Shown: in pieces, positions 1 to 5,422 of the stretch
Layout: the number at the start of each line of letters is the position of its first letter
Position numbering within the stretch: position 1 is the stretch's first letter
Assembly: GCA_902465215.1 (NCBI GenBank)
Contig: CABQMM010000088.1
Coordinates: 1 to 6,015, forward strand
Direction: 5' to 3'
Length of the DNA stretch: 6,015 nucleotides
Source: an uncultured Bacillota bacterium
GTDB taxonomy: Bacteria > Bacillota > Clostridia > Peptostreptococcales > Anaerovoracaceae
Notes under the pieces: generated by a model
Database searches by the model: none
The model's input: only the letters and a program-made list of their open reading frames with translations
What the model was told of the DNA's origin: nothing
Made by a program: the position numbers and the translations under genes

Positions 1-1296
1 CTTCTTAACGATAAGCGGTACCATGCTTCCGAGGATCTTTGCGAAGATTACAATCAAAAGCATCGCACTGCATACGGTAAGAGCAATCGGCAGCGAGTAG
101 CCATCTAAAAAGCAGATGCGCACAAGGTTGAAAGCGCTCAGAATTGCGCCGATTACCACACCGATTCTGACCTCTTTCCACAGAATCCGCAAAGTATCCG
201 AAGTATCGACCTCACCGGTTGCAAGACCGCGGATAATCAGCGTCGCCGCCTGCGAGCCGGTGTTTCCGCCGGTTCCCATCAGCATCGGCATGTAGGCAAC
301 CAAACAGATAATCTCTGAAAGCCTGTTTTCAAAATTCGTAATAATCATACCTGTGAAGATATATGCCACCATCAGAATCAGCAGCCATGGAAGCCTGCTG
401 AGCGCATGCTTCCAGACGGAAATGTCCAGATAGTCTTTGTCCGGCGCATCGAAACTGATGACACCGTTCATTCTCTCGATGTCTTCCGTTGCCTCTTCTT
501 CCATGACATCCAGAATATCGTCGAATGTGATGATGCCGACCAGACGGTGCTCCTTGTCTACGACAGGCATCGCGAGGAAGCCATACTTTTTAAACTCTTC
601 GGCAACCTCTTCCTGGTCATCGTAAACATTCAGCCACACATAATCGGTATGCATGATATCTTTGATTTTCACGCTGTCATCGGTAATTACCAACGTGCTC
701 AGCGAGACGATGCCAATCAGCTTTCTTCCCGCATCTTTTACATAGCAGGTATAAATGGTCTCGGCATCCATGCCCTCTTTTTTAATATGCGCCAAAGCTT
801 CGCCAACCGTCATGTCTTTTTGGAGGCTGATGTACTCCGGCGTCATCAGACTTCCGGCACAGGTGTCCGGATAGTTCAAAAAGTTGTTGATGAGCTGTCT
901 TTCATTTTTCGGCGTTTTTTCCAGAATTTTGTCTACCAGATTCGCCGGCAGCTCTTCCAAAATATCGATTTTATCGTCGAAGTCGAGTTCATCAACGATA
1001 TAGCTAAGTTCCTTATCGGTAATGCCGTCAACAATTTTCAGCTGGTCGTCGGACGGCAGATAGGAAAAGACCTCAACCGAAACATCCTTCGGAAGCAGGC
1101 GGTAAACCACGACAACCCTTTCAATGTCGTCGGGGTCTTCCAAAAGTTCCTCGAACATTTCCGCGATGTCTGCGTCGTTGAACTTCAAAAGTTCATCTTT
1201 GACCATGAAGTACTTCTTTTCTTCCAGGAGCTGGTAAATCCGCTCCAAAGATTCCTTCATTGCGTCATCCGGATCTCTCAAAATGTTCTGATCCAT
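1..1296 (-). CDS. mgtE: Magnesium transporter MgtE, C-terminus cut by window edge
   Basis: MgtE is a homodimeric inner-membrane Mg2+ channel gated by cytosolic Mg2+ bound between its N and CBS domains. The window holds 432 codons. An acidic helical N domain covers about residues 15-135. Two CBS domains follow at about 145-205 and 210-270, ending in the acidic plug helix DDILDVMEEEATEDIERM (259-276), which closely matches the Mg-sensing region of known MgtE. Membrane segments lie near 304-320, 326-344, 376-396 and 402-430. The family signature MLMGTGGNTGSQAATLIIR sits at 338-356. By comparison with Thermus MgtE as remembered, about 35 residues are missing, including the fifth helix and its pore Asp. 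The start at 1296 is preferred because AGGAG lies 9 nt upstream. In-frame ATGs at 1305, 1317 and 1338 are alternatives; the one at 1338 has a GAGG 5 nt upstream. Family assignment is secure; the exact start is less so. Confidence 0.97.
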   Translation of the reverse strand, partial: MDQNILRDPDDAMKESLERIYQLLEEKKYFMVKDELLKFNDADIAEMFEELLEDPDDIERVVVVYRLLPKDVSVEVFSYLPSDDQLKIVDGITDKELSYIVDELDFDDKIDILEELPANLVDKILEKTPKNERQLINNFLNYPDTCAGSLMTPEYISLQKDMTVGEALAHIKKEGMDAETIYTCYVKDAGRKLIGIVSLSTLVITDDSVKIKDIMHTDYVWLNVYDDQEEVAEEFKKYGFLAMPVVDKEHRLVGIITFDDILDVMEEEATEDIERMNGVISFDAPDKDYLDISVWKHALSRLPWLLILMVAYIFTGMIITNFENRLSEIICLVAYMPMLMGTGGNTGSQAATLIIRGLATGEVDTSDTLRILWKEVRIGVVIGAILSAFNLVRICFLDGYSLPIALTVCSAMLLIVIFAKILGSMVPLIVKK

Positions 1297-1304
1297 TGGA
1301 ATCA

Positions 1305-1358
1305 TCTCCTCTCTCATCTGTATGCCATACCGCTGCATTGTTTCCTCGGGAGAGAGAG
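1305..1358 (-). promoter_or_regulatory. Possible anti-Shine-Dalgarno pairing in the mgtE leader
   Basis: In the mRNA sense (minus strand) the leader has CTCTCTC at 1358-1352, a perfect 7-base complement of GAGAGAG at 1315-1309, which runs into the mgtE Shine-Dalgarno. In another register TCTCC (1353-1349) pairs with GGAGA (1309-1305) and covers most of the Shine-Dalgarno. The same pyrimidine tract can instead fold locally, GGGA (1363-1360) with TCCC (1351-1348). The pairings exclude each other, as expected of a translation switch. The complementarity is seen in the sequence; the switching role is inference. Low-complexity GA/CT runs can pair by chance. Confidence 0.35.
1306..1310 (-). promoter_or_regulatory. 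mgtE ribosome binding site
   Basis: On the minus strand this reads AGGAG, part of GAGAGAGGAG, and ends 9 nt before the ATG at 1296. It supports that start over the in-frame ATG at 1305, which the motif abuts directly. Confidence 0.75.
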
Positions 1359-1387
1359 TTCCCTTTCAAAGTCCGCGTCCAAAGCTT

Positions 1388-1409
1388 CTGCCGCTGTCTG
1401 TTCAGGCAG
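1388..1409 (-). promoter_or_regulatory. Bulged hairpin in the mgtE leader, after the upstream ORF
   Basis: The minus strand holds CTGCC (1409-1405) and GGCAG (1392-1388) as a perfect 5-bp stem. It can extend by two pairs if a GC dinucleotide bulges on the 3' arm. It begins 6 nt after the stop of the small upstream ORF. No U-run follows, so it is not an intrinsic terminator. It could be a leader structure influenced by ribosomes leaving the upstream ORF; that is inference. Confidence 0.35.
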
Positions 1410-1415
1410 TCTGCA

Positions 1416-1508
1416 TCAGCGCGCCCGCCTTTCTGTCCAAGCAAAAAGAGCAGCAATATGGCTATTTCGTTTTAAAATTTTGTTTTTCCCATCGGGGACA
1501 CTATCCAT
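1416..1508 (-). CDS. Small upstream ORF (30 aa) in the mgtE leader, possible leader peptide
   Basis: An ATG at 1508 opens a 30-codon frame ending in TGA at 1416-1418. AAGGAG (1521-1516) lies upstream with a 7-nt spacer, as good a ribosome binding site as any in the window. A strong promoter lies about 40 nt further upstream. The peptide starts MDSVPDGKNK and ends AWTERRAR. It is basic, with a short hydrophobic patch (HIAALFAW) too short for a clear membrane helix. I recognise no family. Its place between the mgtE promoter and mgtE, 119 nt before that gene, suggests a regulatory leader ORF. Known bacterial Mg2+ transporter genes such as Salmonella mgtA do use leader peptides, but this sequence is not visibly related to theirs. 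Chance occurrence is possible at this length. Confidence 0.45.
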   Translation of the reverse strand: MDSVPDGKNKILKRNSHIAALFAWTERRAR

Positions 1509-1545
1509 ATCTTTGCTCCTTTCTTTTTCATTTCCTTAACAGTTT

Positions 1546-1575
1546 ATTATATCGCTTTTTGCCCACTTTTTGCAA
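1546..1575 (-). promoter_or_regulatory. Sigma-A-type promoter for the mgtE leader
   Basis: The minus strand has a perfect TATAAT (1551-1546) preceded by an 18-nt spacer and TTGCAA (1575-1570, 4 of 6 matches to TTGACA). Transcription would begin near 1538-1540, giving a leader of roughly 240 nt before mgtE. It lies downstream of the PHP gene on the same strand, so mgtE probably has its own transcript. Confidence 0.65.
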
Positions 1576-1581
1576 GCAAAA
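1555..1581. repeat. Repeated GCAAAAAG elements and inverted repeat over the mgtE promoter
   Basis: The minus strand carries GCAAAAAG twice (1573-1566 and 1562-1555), 11 bp apart, about one helical turn, between the -35 and -10 boxes. The upstream copy is also one arm of a perfect inverted repeat, TTTTGC-TT-GCAAAA (1581-1568), that covers the -35 box. Two direct copies plus an inverted half-site inside a promoter resemble an operator. No regulator is identified, and the sequences are A-rich, so chance is not excluded. Confidence 0.4.
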
Positions 1582-1627
1582 TACGCATCTGTTTCCAGCA
1601 AATTTTTCAATTCCGGCGATTTCTATT

Positions 1628-2317
1628 TCAGCCGATTTTCTCAATATTGACAATTCGCGCAGGGTCAAGCCCCGCTTCCAGTGCCCTTTCCAGCGGTCCC
1701 TCGAACGAGCCGACCCTTTCCGGCACATGCGCATCGCTTCCGATTACAAATTTTACATCGTATCCGGCAGCAAGTTTGATTTCCGATGCCGTCAAATGCG
1801 CATGTTTATCATTGATTTCCACGAGCGTTCCCGTGTCCGCGCAGGCTTTGACAATGTCTTCGATGTCAAACGGTCCCTTGTCACCGGGATGTGTGAGGAT
1901 GTCAATGTGATTGCCGTGCTCCTCGTTATAGTAAAGACTGTCCAGAATCATCGCCGTGTTTTTCACCAGCAGCGACGAACTTTCTCCATGAAACAGTCCT
2001 GTATGCTTGTATACATAGTTTGGAATCATTCCCGCGTGACGGATTCCGTAGTGATAGCCCGCCAGCAAAATATCATAGTCCGGGCGTTCCTCCGCTGCAA
2101 CATCTAAGTAAGGCTCTATTCGCAAAGTATTCGCTTCCACTCCCAGCAAAATCTCAATCTGCGGATATTGGTCGGTAATCGCAATTGAGCGAAGACCTTT
2201 AGAAACAGCAGCCTTCACATTGTCCTCAATGCTGCCTTTGCCGTGCGAATAAGTCGTGTGCGTATGATGGTCGTAGACCATTCTGTACTGTTTTATAATA
2301 TCGTCAAATTTTCCCAT
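1628..2317 (-). CDS. PHP-domain phosphoesterase (histidinol-phosphatase/YcdX-like), internally shortened
   Basis: PHP proteins are metal-dependent phosphoesterases with a trinuclear site; the substrate of this clostridial subgroup is not known to me. The 229-residue protein shows HTH at 18-20, H25, E61 (GVEAN), H89 (GYHYG), H143 (LTHPG) and D195/H197 (SDAH), all expected ligands. The usual AITDH motif followed by about 30 residues before the GVEAN strand is missing. Instead AITD (46-49) runs into QYPQIEILLGVEAN, so the TDH histidine is Gln50. This looks like an in-frame internal deletion. The start at 2317 has AGGA 7 nt upstream and gives a 12-residue extension before the MVYDHHTHT core; an alternative start at 2281 has no ribosome binding site. 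It is the last gene of the AI-2E-murB-PHP run, 82 nt after murB. It may be catalytically weakened or altered. Confidence 0.88.
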   Translation of the reverse strand: MGKFDDIIKQYRMVYDHHTHTTYSHGKGSIEDNVKAAVSKGLRSIAITDQYPQIEILLGVEANTLRIEPYLDVAAEERPDYDILLAGYHYGIRHAGMIPNYVYKHTGLFHGESSSLLVKNTAMILDSLYYNEEHGNHIDILTHPGDKGPFDIEDIVKACADTGTLVEINDKHAHLTASEIKLAAGYDVKFVIGSDAHVPERVGSFEGPLERALEAGLDPARIVNIEKIG

Positions 2318-2319
2318 AT

Positions 2320-2337
2320 ATCTATCCTATCTATCCT
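2320..2337. repeat. Perfect 9-bp tandem duplication just upstream of the PHP start
   Basis: On the minus strand AGGATAGAT occurs twice back to back. An ATG at 2344, in frame with the PHP gene and preceded by GGAGG (spacer 3 nt), reads M-E-Q-D-R and hits TAG at 2329-2327 inside the repeat. With one copy removed that ATG would read through as MEQDRYMGKF into the PHP protein. The downstream copy supplies the AGGA used by the start at 2317. Confidence 0.85.
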
Positions 2338-2363
2338 GTTCCATTCTCCTCCGATTTCTTTCG

Positions 2364-2386
2364 AGCCGCTTATACCAGCCGCTTAT
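2364..2386. repeat. Short direct repeat in the murB-PHP spacer
   Basis: AGCCGCTTAT occurs at 2364-2373 and 2377-2386, a 13-bp period. A perfect TATAAT lies beside it on the minus strand (2397-2392), but I see no convincing -35 box, so I do not call a promoter. The repeat may be slippage debris or a weak binding site. Confidence 0.6.
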
Positions 2387-2399
2387 GCTTGATTATACC

Positions 2400-3335
2400 C
2401 TATGCCTGCGAGCCGATAATCCGAACCTCCGGCTCAAGCTTCACGCCAAACTTATCGTATACCGTATTCTGAATCAAAGCCATAAGCTGCAAAATATCCG
2501 TGGCCGTCGCACCACCGCGGTTGATGACAAACCCGCTGTGAAGCGTCGAAACCTGCGCGCCGCCGACACTGACGCCTTTCAGTCCTGCATCTTCAATCAG
2601 TTTTCCTGCGAAATAGCCTTCCGGGCGTTTGAAAGTGCTGCCCGCAGACGGATACTGCACCGGCTGCTTGGAATTTCGCTTTTGTGCCAGCTCACGCATT
2701 CTTTCTGCGATTTTCGCCGGTTCATCCTTCGCAAGCTTCAGGCTTGCCGCCACTGCAATATAGCCGTTTTCCTGCAAAATACTGTGCCGATAAGCAAACT
2801 GCATTTCCTCATTCGTAAAGACACGCGTGCAGCTTCCGTCCGGCGATACCGCCAGCACACCTTTCACGATATCCTTCAGCTCACCGCCGTAAGCACCAGC
2901 ATTCATAAACAGTCCGCCGCCGAGGCTGCCGGGGATTCCGCTTGCGAATTCGAAGCCTGAAAGGCCCGCATTCATGAGCTGTTTTGCTAAAGTTGACATG
3001 TAAATTCCTGCCTCGCACATCACCGTGTCTTCCGCCCTGCTCTCCTCTGCGCTCAGTCCCGGGAAGATTTCCCCGGTAAAAGACTCTTCCGGCTGCAGGT
3101 ACAGCTTTCCGAAGTCCGCCATTTTGATAACTGCGCCGTCATATCCTTCGTCACGGAAAAGCATGTTTGAGCCGTTTCCTAAGAAGATATGCGGAACTTC
3201 AAGCTTTGCCATAATCTGCAGCACCGCTTTCAAGGCTACAACAGACCTTACCGTCACCAACGCCGCCGCACGTCCGCCTGCTTTAAATGAAGTGTGCTGC
3301 GCCATGTCCGCATTTTCCTCAATCTCTATTTGCAT
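2400..3335 (-). CDS. murB: UDP-N-acetylenolpyruvoylglucosamine reductase (MurB, type II)
   Basis: MurB is the cytosolic FAD enzyme that reduces UDP-GlcNAc-enolpyruvate to UDP-MurNAc with NADPH, the second committed step of peptidoglycan synthesis. With the start at 3335 it has 311 residues, near the usual 300. HTSFKAGG (14-21) and GNGSNMLF (53-60) mark the FAD-binding fold. GFEFASGIPGSLGG (127-140) with MNAGAYGGE follows, then YR (182-183), GSTFKRP (232-238) with catalytic Ser233, and PEVRIIG (302-308) with the catalytic Glu303. GSTFKRP without a Tyr-loop fits type II. An acidic stretch at about 80-105 is longer than I expect. The frame stays open upstream to 3464; ATGs at 3404 and 3305 are alternatives, none with a strong ribosome binding site. 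The chosen start overlaps the preceding gene by 17 nt, suggesting translational coupling. Confidence 0.95.
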   Translation of the reverse strand: MQIEIEENADMAQHTSFKAGGRAAALVTVRSVVALKAVLQIMAKLEVPHIFLGNGSNMLFRDEGYDGAVIKMADFGKLYLQPEESFTGEIFPGLSAEESRAEDTVMCEAGIYMSTLAKQLMNAGLSGFEFASGIPGSLGGGLFMNAGAYGGELKDIVKGVLAVSPDGSCTRVFTNEEMQFAYRHSILQENGYIAVAASLKLAKDEPAKIAERMRELAQKRNSKQPVQYPSAGSTFKRPEGYFAGKLIEDAGLKGVSVGGAQVSTLHSGFVINRGGATATDILQLMALIQNTVYDKFGVKLEPEVRIIGSQA

Positions 3336-4644
3336 CGGAGTTGTCCCGCATTGGCTCGTACTGCTTGCGAAGCGCTTCGCCGCGCCGGCTATCTCCGTTT
3401 TCATTAACTCTGTTTTCACCGAAAACATCCTCCTTATTGACATTATATTTGCTGAAATCCTCATACATAAGCGTACTTGTAACCATCTGTTTTTCCTTCA
3501 GGCGATTGTTTACGCCCCTGCTTATATATGTATATAAAATTGCGAATACCGGAACTCCCAGTATCATACCCGGGAAGCCGAACAGTCCGCCGCCCACAAT
3601 GATGGCGAACATAACCCAAAAGCTTGCCAGCTTCGTGGTCTTTCCGAGAATTTTCGGCCCGATGATATTGCCGTCCAACTGCTGCAGGATTAAAACCATG
3701 ATGCCGAATTTAATCGCCGCAATCGGCTCTACAATGAGCAAAATGATAATCGACGGAATTGCCCCGATAAACGGCCCGAAAAACGGTATAATATTCGTCA
3801 CTCCAATCACCACGCTGATGAGCATCGTCATCGGAATTTTCAGCATCGTCATTGCGATGAAGCAAAGAACTCCTATGATAGCCGAATCGATAATCTTCCC
3901 GTTGATAAAACCACCGAAGGTCTGGTTACTGATTCTTCCGAGTTCAAAAATTTTCTCAGCGCGTTCCTTTTTAAATACCGCCAAAATGAGTTTGCGGCTT
4001 TGTGCGACGAAAATTTCTTTGCTGTTTAAAATATAGACGCAGATAACCAGCGCGACGAAGATATCCACCATCGTTCCCAGCGTTCCCATTACGCCCGTCA
4101 AAATTGCCTCTGCGCCCGGCAGAACCTTATCCTGCGCCCACAGAATAATATTATCGGAAATATTTGCAAGTTTTCCTTGTAGAATCATCGATACTTCCGG
4201 GTTTTCATCCACATGCTCTTGAAGCCATTCCTGCGCCCTTGCCGCCATTTCAGGTGCGCTCATCGCCAGCCCCATGATGCTGTCCCAAAGGTCCGGAATA
4301 ACCAGGACGAGCAGCCCTGCAATAACGAGAATTAAAAATGCCAATGCAATCAGCGTGCCGAAAAACCTGGCAAACTGAAAATCCCTCCGAGGCTTCCGAA
4401 AACGGCCCTTGTTCAGTCTGTACGCAAGTCTTACCGAAGCATTGTAAATCGGACACAGCAGATAAGCCATGATAATTCCAATGTAAAACGGCATTAAAAT
4501 ATCATTTAGTTTTGCCAGTTCTGCTCTGACTACAGGCATATGATTTACCACATAATATGCTAATATTAATGTGACTCCCACCAAAATCATCATCACTGCC
4601 TGCTGAATATGTTTATTTTTCAGTTTAATCTTCTTCTCGTTCAT
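3319..4644 (-). CDS. AI-2E/PerM (YtvI) family membrane protein
   Basis: This 441-residue polytopic protein belongs to the AI-2E transporter (former UPF0118/PerM) family. Members have been linked to autoinducer-2 export, Na+/H+ antiport and permease roles, so the substrate cannot be assigned here. Hydrophobic segments lie near 17-34, 50-66, 93-117, 187-206, 252-268, 272-306 (a double pass), 311-322 and 338-371. The hallmark C-terminal part includes VIGVTNIIPFFGPFIGAIPS (279-298), GNIIGPKILG (325-334) and GGGLFGFPGMILGVP (351-365). A soluble, partly amphipathic stretch at 125-180 separates the first and second membrane halves, as is typical. The tail from about 385 is hydrophilic and overlaps murB. 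The start at 4644 has only a weak GGGG about 9 nt upstream. It is the first gene of the likely three-gene operon with murB and the PHP gene. Confidence 0.93.
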   Translation of the reverse strand: MNEKKIKLKNKHIQQAVMMILVGVTLILAYYVVNHMPVVRAELAKLNDILMPFYIGIIMAYLLCPIYNASVRLAYRLNKGRFRKPRRDFQFARFFGTLIALAFLILVIAGLLVLVIPDLWDSIMGLAMSAPEMAARAQEWLQEHVDENPEVSMILQGKLANISDNIILWAQDKVLPGAEAILTGVMGTLGTMVDIFVALVICVYILNSKEIFVAQSRKLILAVFKKERAEKIFELGRISNQTFGGFINGKIIDSAIIGVLCFIAMTMLKIPMTMLISVVIGVTNIIPFFGPFIGAIPSIIILLIVEPIAAIKFGIMVLILQQLDGNIIGPKILGKTTKLASFWVMFAIIVGGGLFGFPGMILGVPVFAILYTYISRGVNNRLKEKQMVTSTLMYEDFSKYNVNKEDVFGENRVNENGDSRRGEALRKQYEPMRDNSDANRD

Positions 4645-4714
4645 CTCTTCATACCCCGCTTTTGCTTACGCCCGGCATTTTGCAATTTTTATTCTACAAA
4701 TCTTTCTTTTTTTG

Positions 4715-4723
4715 TGTTATACT
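4715..4723 (+). promoter_or_regulatory. Predicted extended -10 promoter for the phosphoesterase-dsdA pair
   Basis: TGTTATACT is an extended -10 element (TGn plus TATACT, 5 of 6). No good -35 is visible 17 nt upstream, which extended -10 promoters tolerate. The start would be near 4730, about 28 nt before the ATG. This AT-rich region offers other -10-like hexamers (TATTAT, TATATT), so the exact choice is uncertain. Confidence 0.45.
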
Positions 4724-4729
4724 TATTAT

Positions 4730-4757
4730 ATTATACAACAAATAGAGGAATTGTAAA
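4730..4757 (-). promoter_or_regulatory. Predicted promoter for the AI-2E-murB-PHP operon
   Basis: The minus strand has TTTACA (4757-4752, 5 of 6 matches), a 16-nt spacer, and a perfect TATAAT (4735-4730). Transcription would begin near 4723, leaving a leader of about 80 nt before 4644. The -35 box directly abuts the start codon of the divergent gene. Confidence 0.6.
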
Positions 4758-5396
4758 ATGAGAATTTTAGTAATCAGCGATACACACGGAAAAATTGAAC
4801 GCGCCATAGATGTATACAGAAAACTGGCGTCCGAATCGCCAATTGACTTTATCGTTCACTGCGGCGATTATTACAGTGACGCGCAGGAAATCCGGGCTCG
4901 TCTGGGCGTTCCGGTTGCAGCTGTGAAGGGAAATTGCGACGACTGTTTCGATGCTGACGCCTTTTCCGTTTTAGAGACTGAATACGGCAATTTTTTGATT
5001 ACACATGGGCATATGGAAAATGTCGGCTACAGCATGCAGAACCTTTATTATAAGGTTCTGGAAAACGGCTGTGCGGGCGCTTTCTTCGGTCATACGCACA
5101 GAAGCGCATTCGTACAGCTTGATGATGTTTATCTGATGAATCCGGGCAGCCTTTCCAAGCCGCGCGACGGCTCAGGCGGAACCTTCGGTCTGGTTGTGAC
5201 TTCCGAGGACAGCCTCTGGGGCAAAATTTATTCTTACGAGGATTTCATGCTTCCTGCAGACGCACAAGCCGCACATCCCGCGCATTCCGGCGTCATTTCT
5301 CAGTCATCCCGACCGCCGCGTCCGCAGCAGTCTTCAAAGCCTAAGGTGAAGGGTGGACATCTTCGTGATCTTTTAAACTACAGCGACCGCTTTTAA
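4758..5396 (+). CDS. YfcE/MJ0936-type metallophosphoesterase with extended C-terminal tail
   Basis: This is a small calcineurin-fold, dimetal phosphoesterase. Family members hydrolyse phosphodiesters in vitro, but their natural substrates are mostly unknown. All metal motifs are present in order: SDTH (D8, H10), CGD (D37), GNCD (N59), THGH (H83, H85) and GHTH (H112, H114), followed by the family's NPGS (128-131). The catalytic core ends near residue 165, the usual length. It is followed by a 45-residue tail: a low-complexity Ser/Pro/Gln/Ala linker (about 167-195), then [17 protein letters not shown] at the end, which looks like a short folded or binding segment. AGAGG lies 9 nt before the ATG. 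The gene diverges from the AI-2E operon and precedes dsdA by 26 nt, probably on one transcript. The core assignment is secure; the function of the tail is unknown. Confidence 0.93.
   Translation: MRILVISDTHGKIERAIDVYRKLASESPIDFIVHCGDYYSDAQEIRARLGVPVAAVKGNCDDCFDADAFSVLETEYGNFLITHGHMENVGYSMQNLYYKVLENGCAGAFFGHTHRSAFVQLDDVYLMNPGSLSKPRDGSGGTFGLVVTSEDSLWGKIYSYEDFMLPADAQAAHPAHSGVISQSSRPPRPQQSSKPKVKGGHLRDLLNYSDRF
5037..5060 (+). repeat. Perfect 9-bp inverted repeat inside the phosphoesterase gene
   Basis: CAGAACCTT and AAGGTTCTG flank a 6-nt loop, TATTAT. The stem lies wholly inside coding sequence, encoding Q-N-L-Y-Y-K-V-L in a helix-like segment of the protein. No U-run follows, so it is not a terminator. 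It may be chance, an mRNA structure or a protein site. Confidence 0.6.
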
Positions 5397-5409
5397 AAAG
5401 CATATTATC

Positions 5410-5414
5410 GGAGG
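5410..5414 (+). promoter_or_regulatory. dsdA ribosome binding site
   Basis: GGAGG with an 8-nt A/T-rich spacer to the ATG at 5423, the strongest Shine-Dalgarno of the main genes. It fixes the dsdA start. Confidence 0.85.
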
Positions 5415-5422
5415 AAAATATT

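Noticed and set aside
406..1539. Long plus-strand open frame (377 codons) opposite mgtE
   Set aside because: It lies antisense to a full set of MgtE domains, has a composition typical of an antisense frame (rich in F, R, H, I), no ribosome binding site and no recognisable domain.
1297..1545. M-box (ykoK) Mg2+ riboswitch upstream of mgtE
   Set aside because: It was the expected element, but I find none of its conserved segments by eye. A covariance search with the Rfam M-box model would decide; a significant hit on the minus strand would overturn this.
1590..1640. Intrinsic terminator after the PHP gene
   Set aside because: Only a 4-bp CGGC/GCCG pairing with a long loop and no U-run is visible near the stop, too weak to call.
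1322..2107. Plus-strand open frame (261 codons) opposite the mgtE leader and PHP gene
   Set aside because: The opposite strand encodes intact PHP motifs. This frame has no recognisable motif and crosses an intergenic region on the real coding strand.
2392..2420. Internal promoter for the PHP gene at the murB stop
   Set aside because: There is a perfect TATAAT on the minus strand but no reasonable -35 at the right distance and no extended -10.
2385..4036. Plus-strand open frames opposite murB and the AI-2E-family gene
   Set aside because: They are mirror frames of well-supported minus-strand genes and show no family features.
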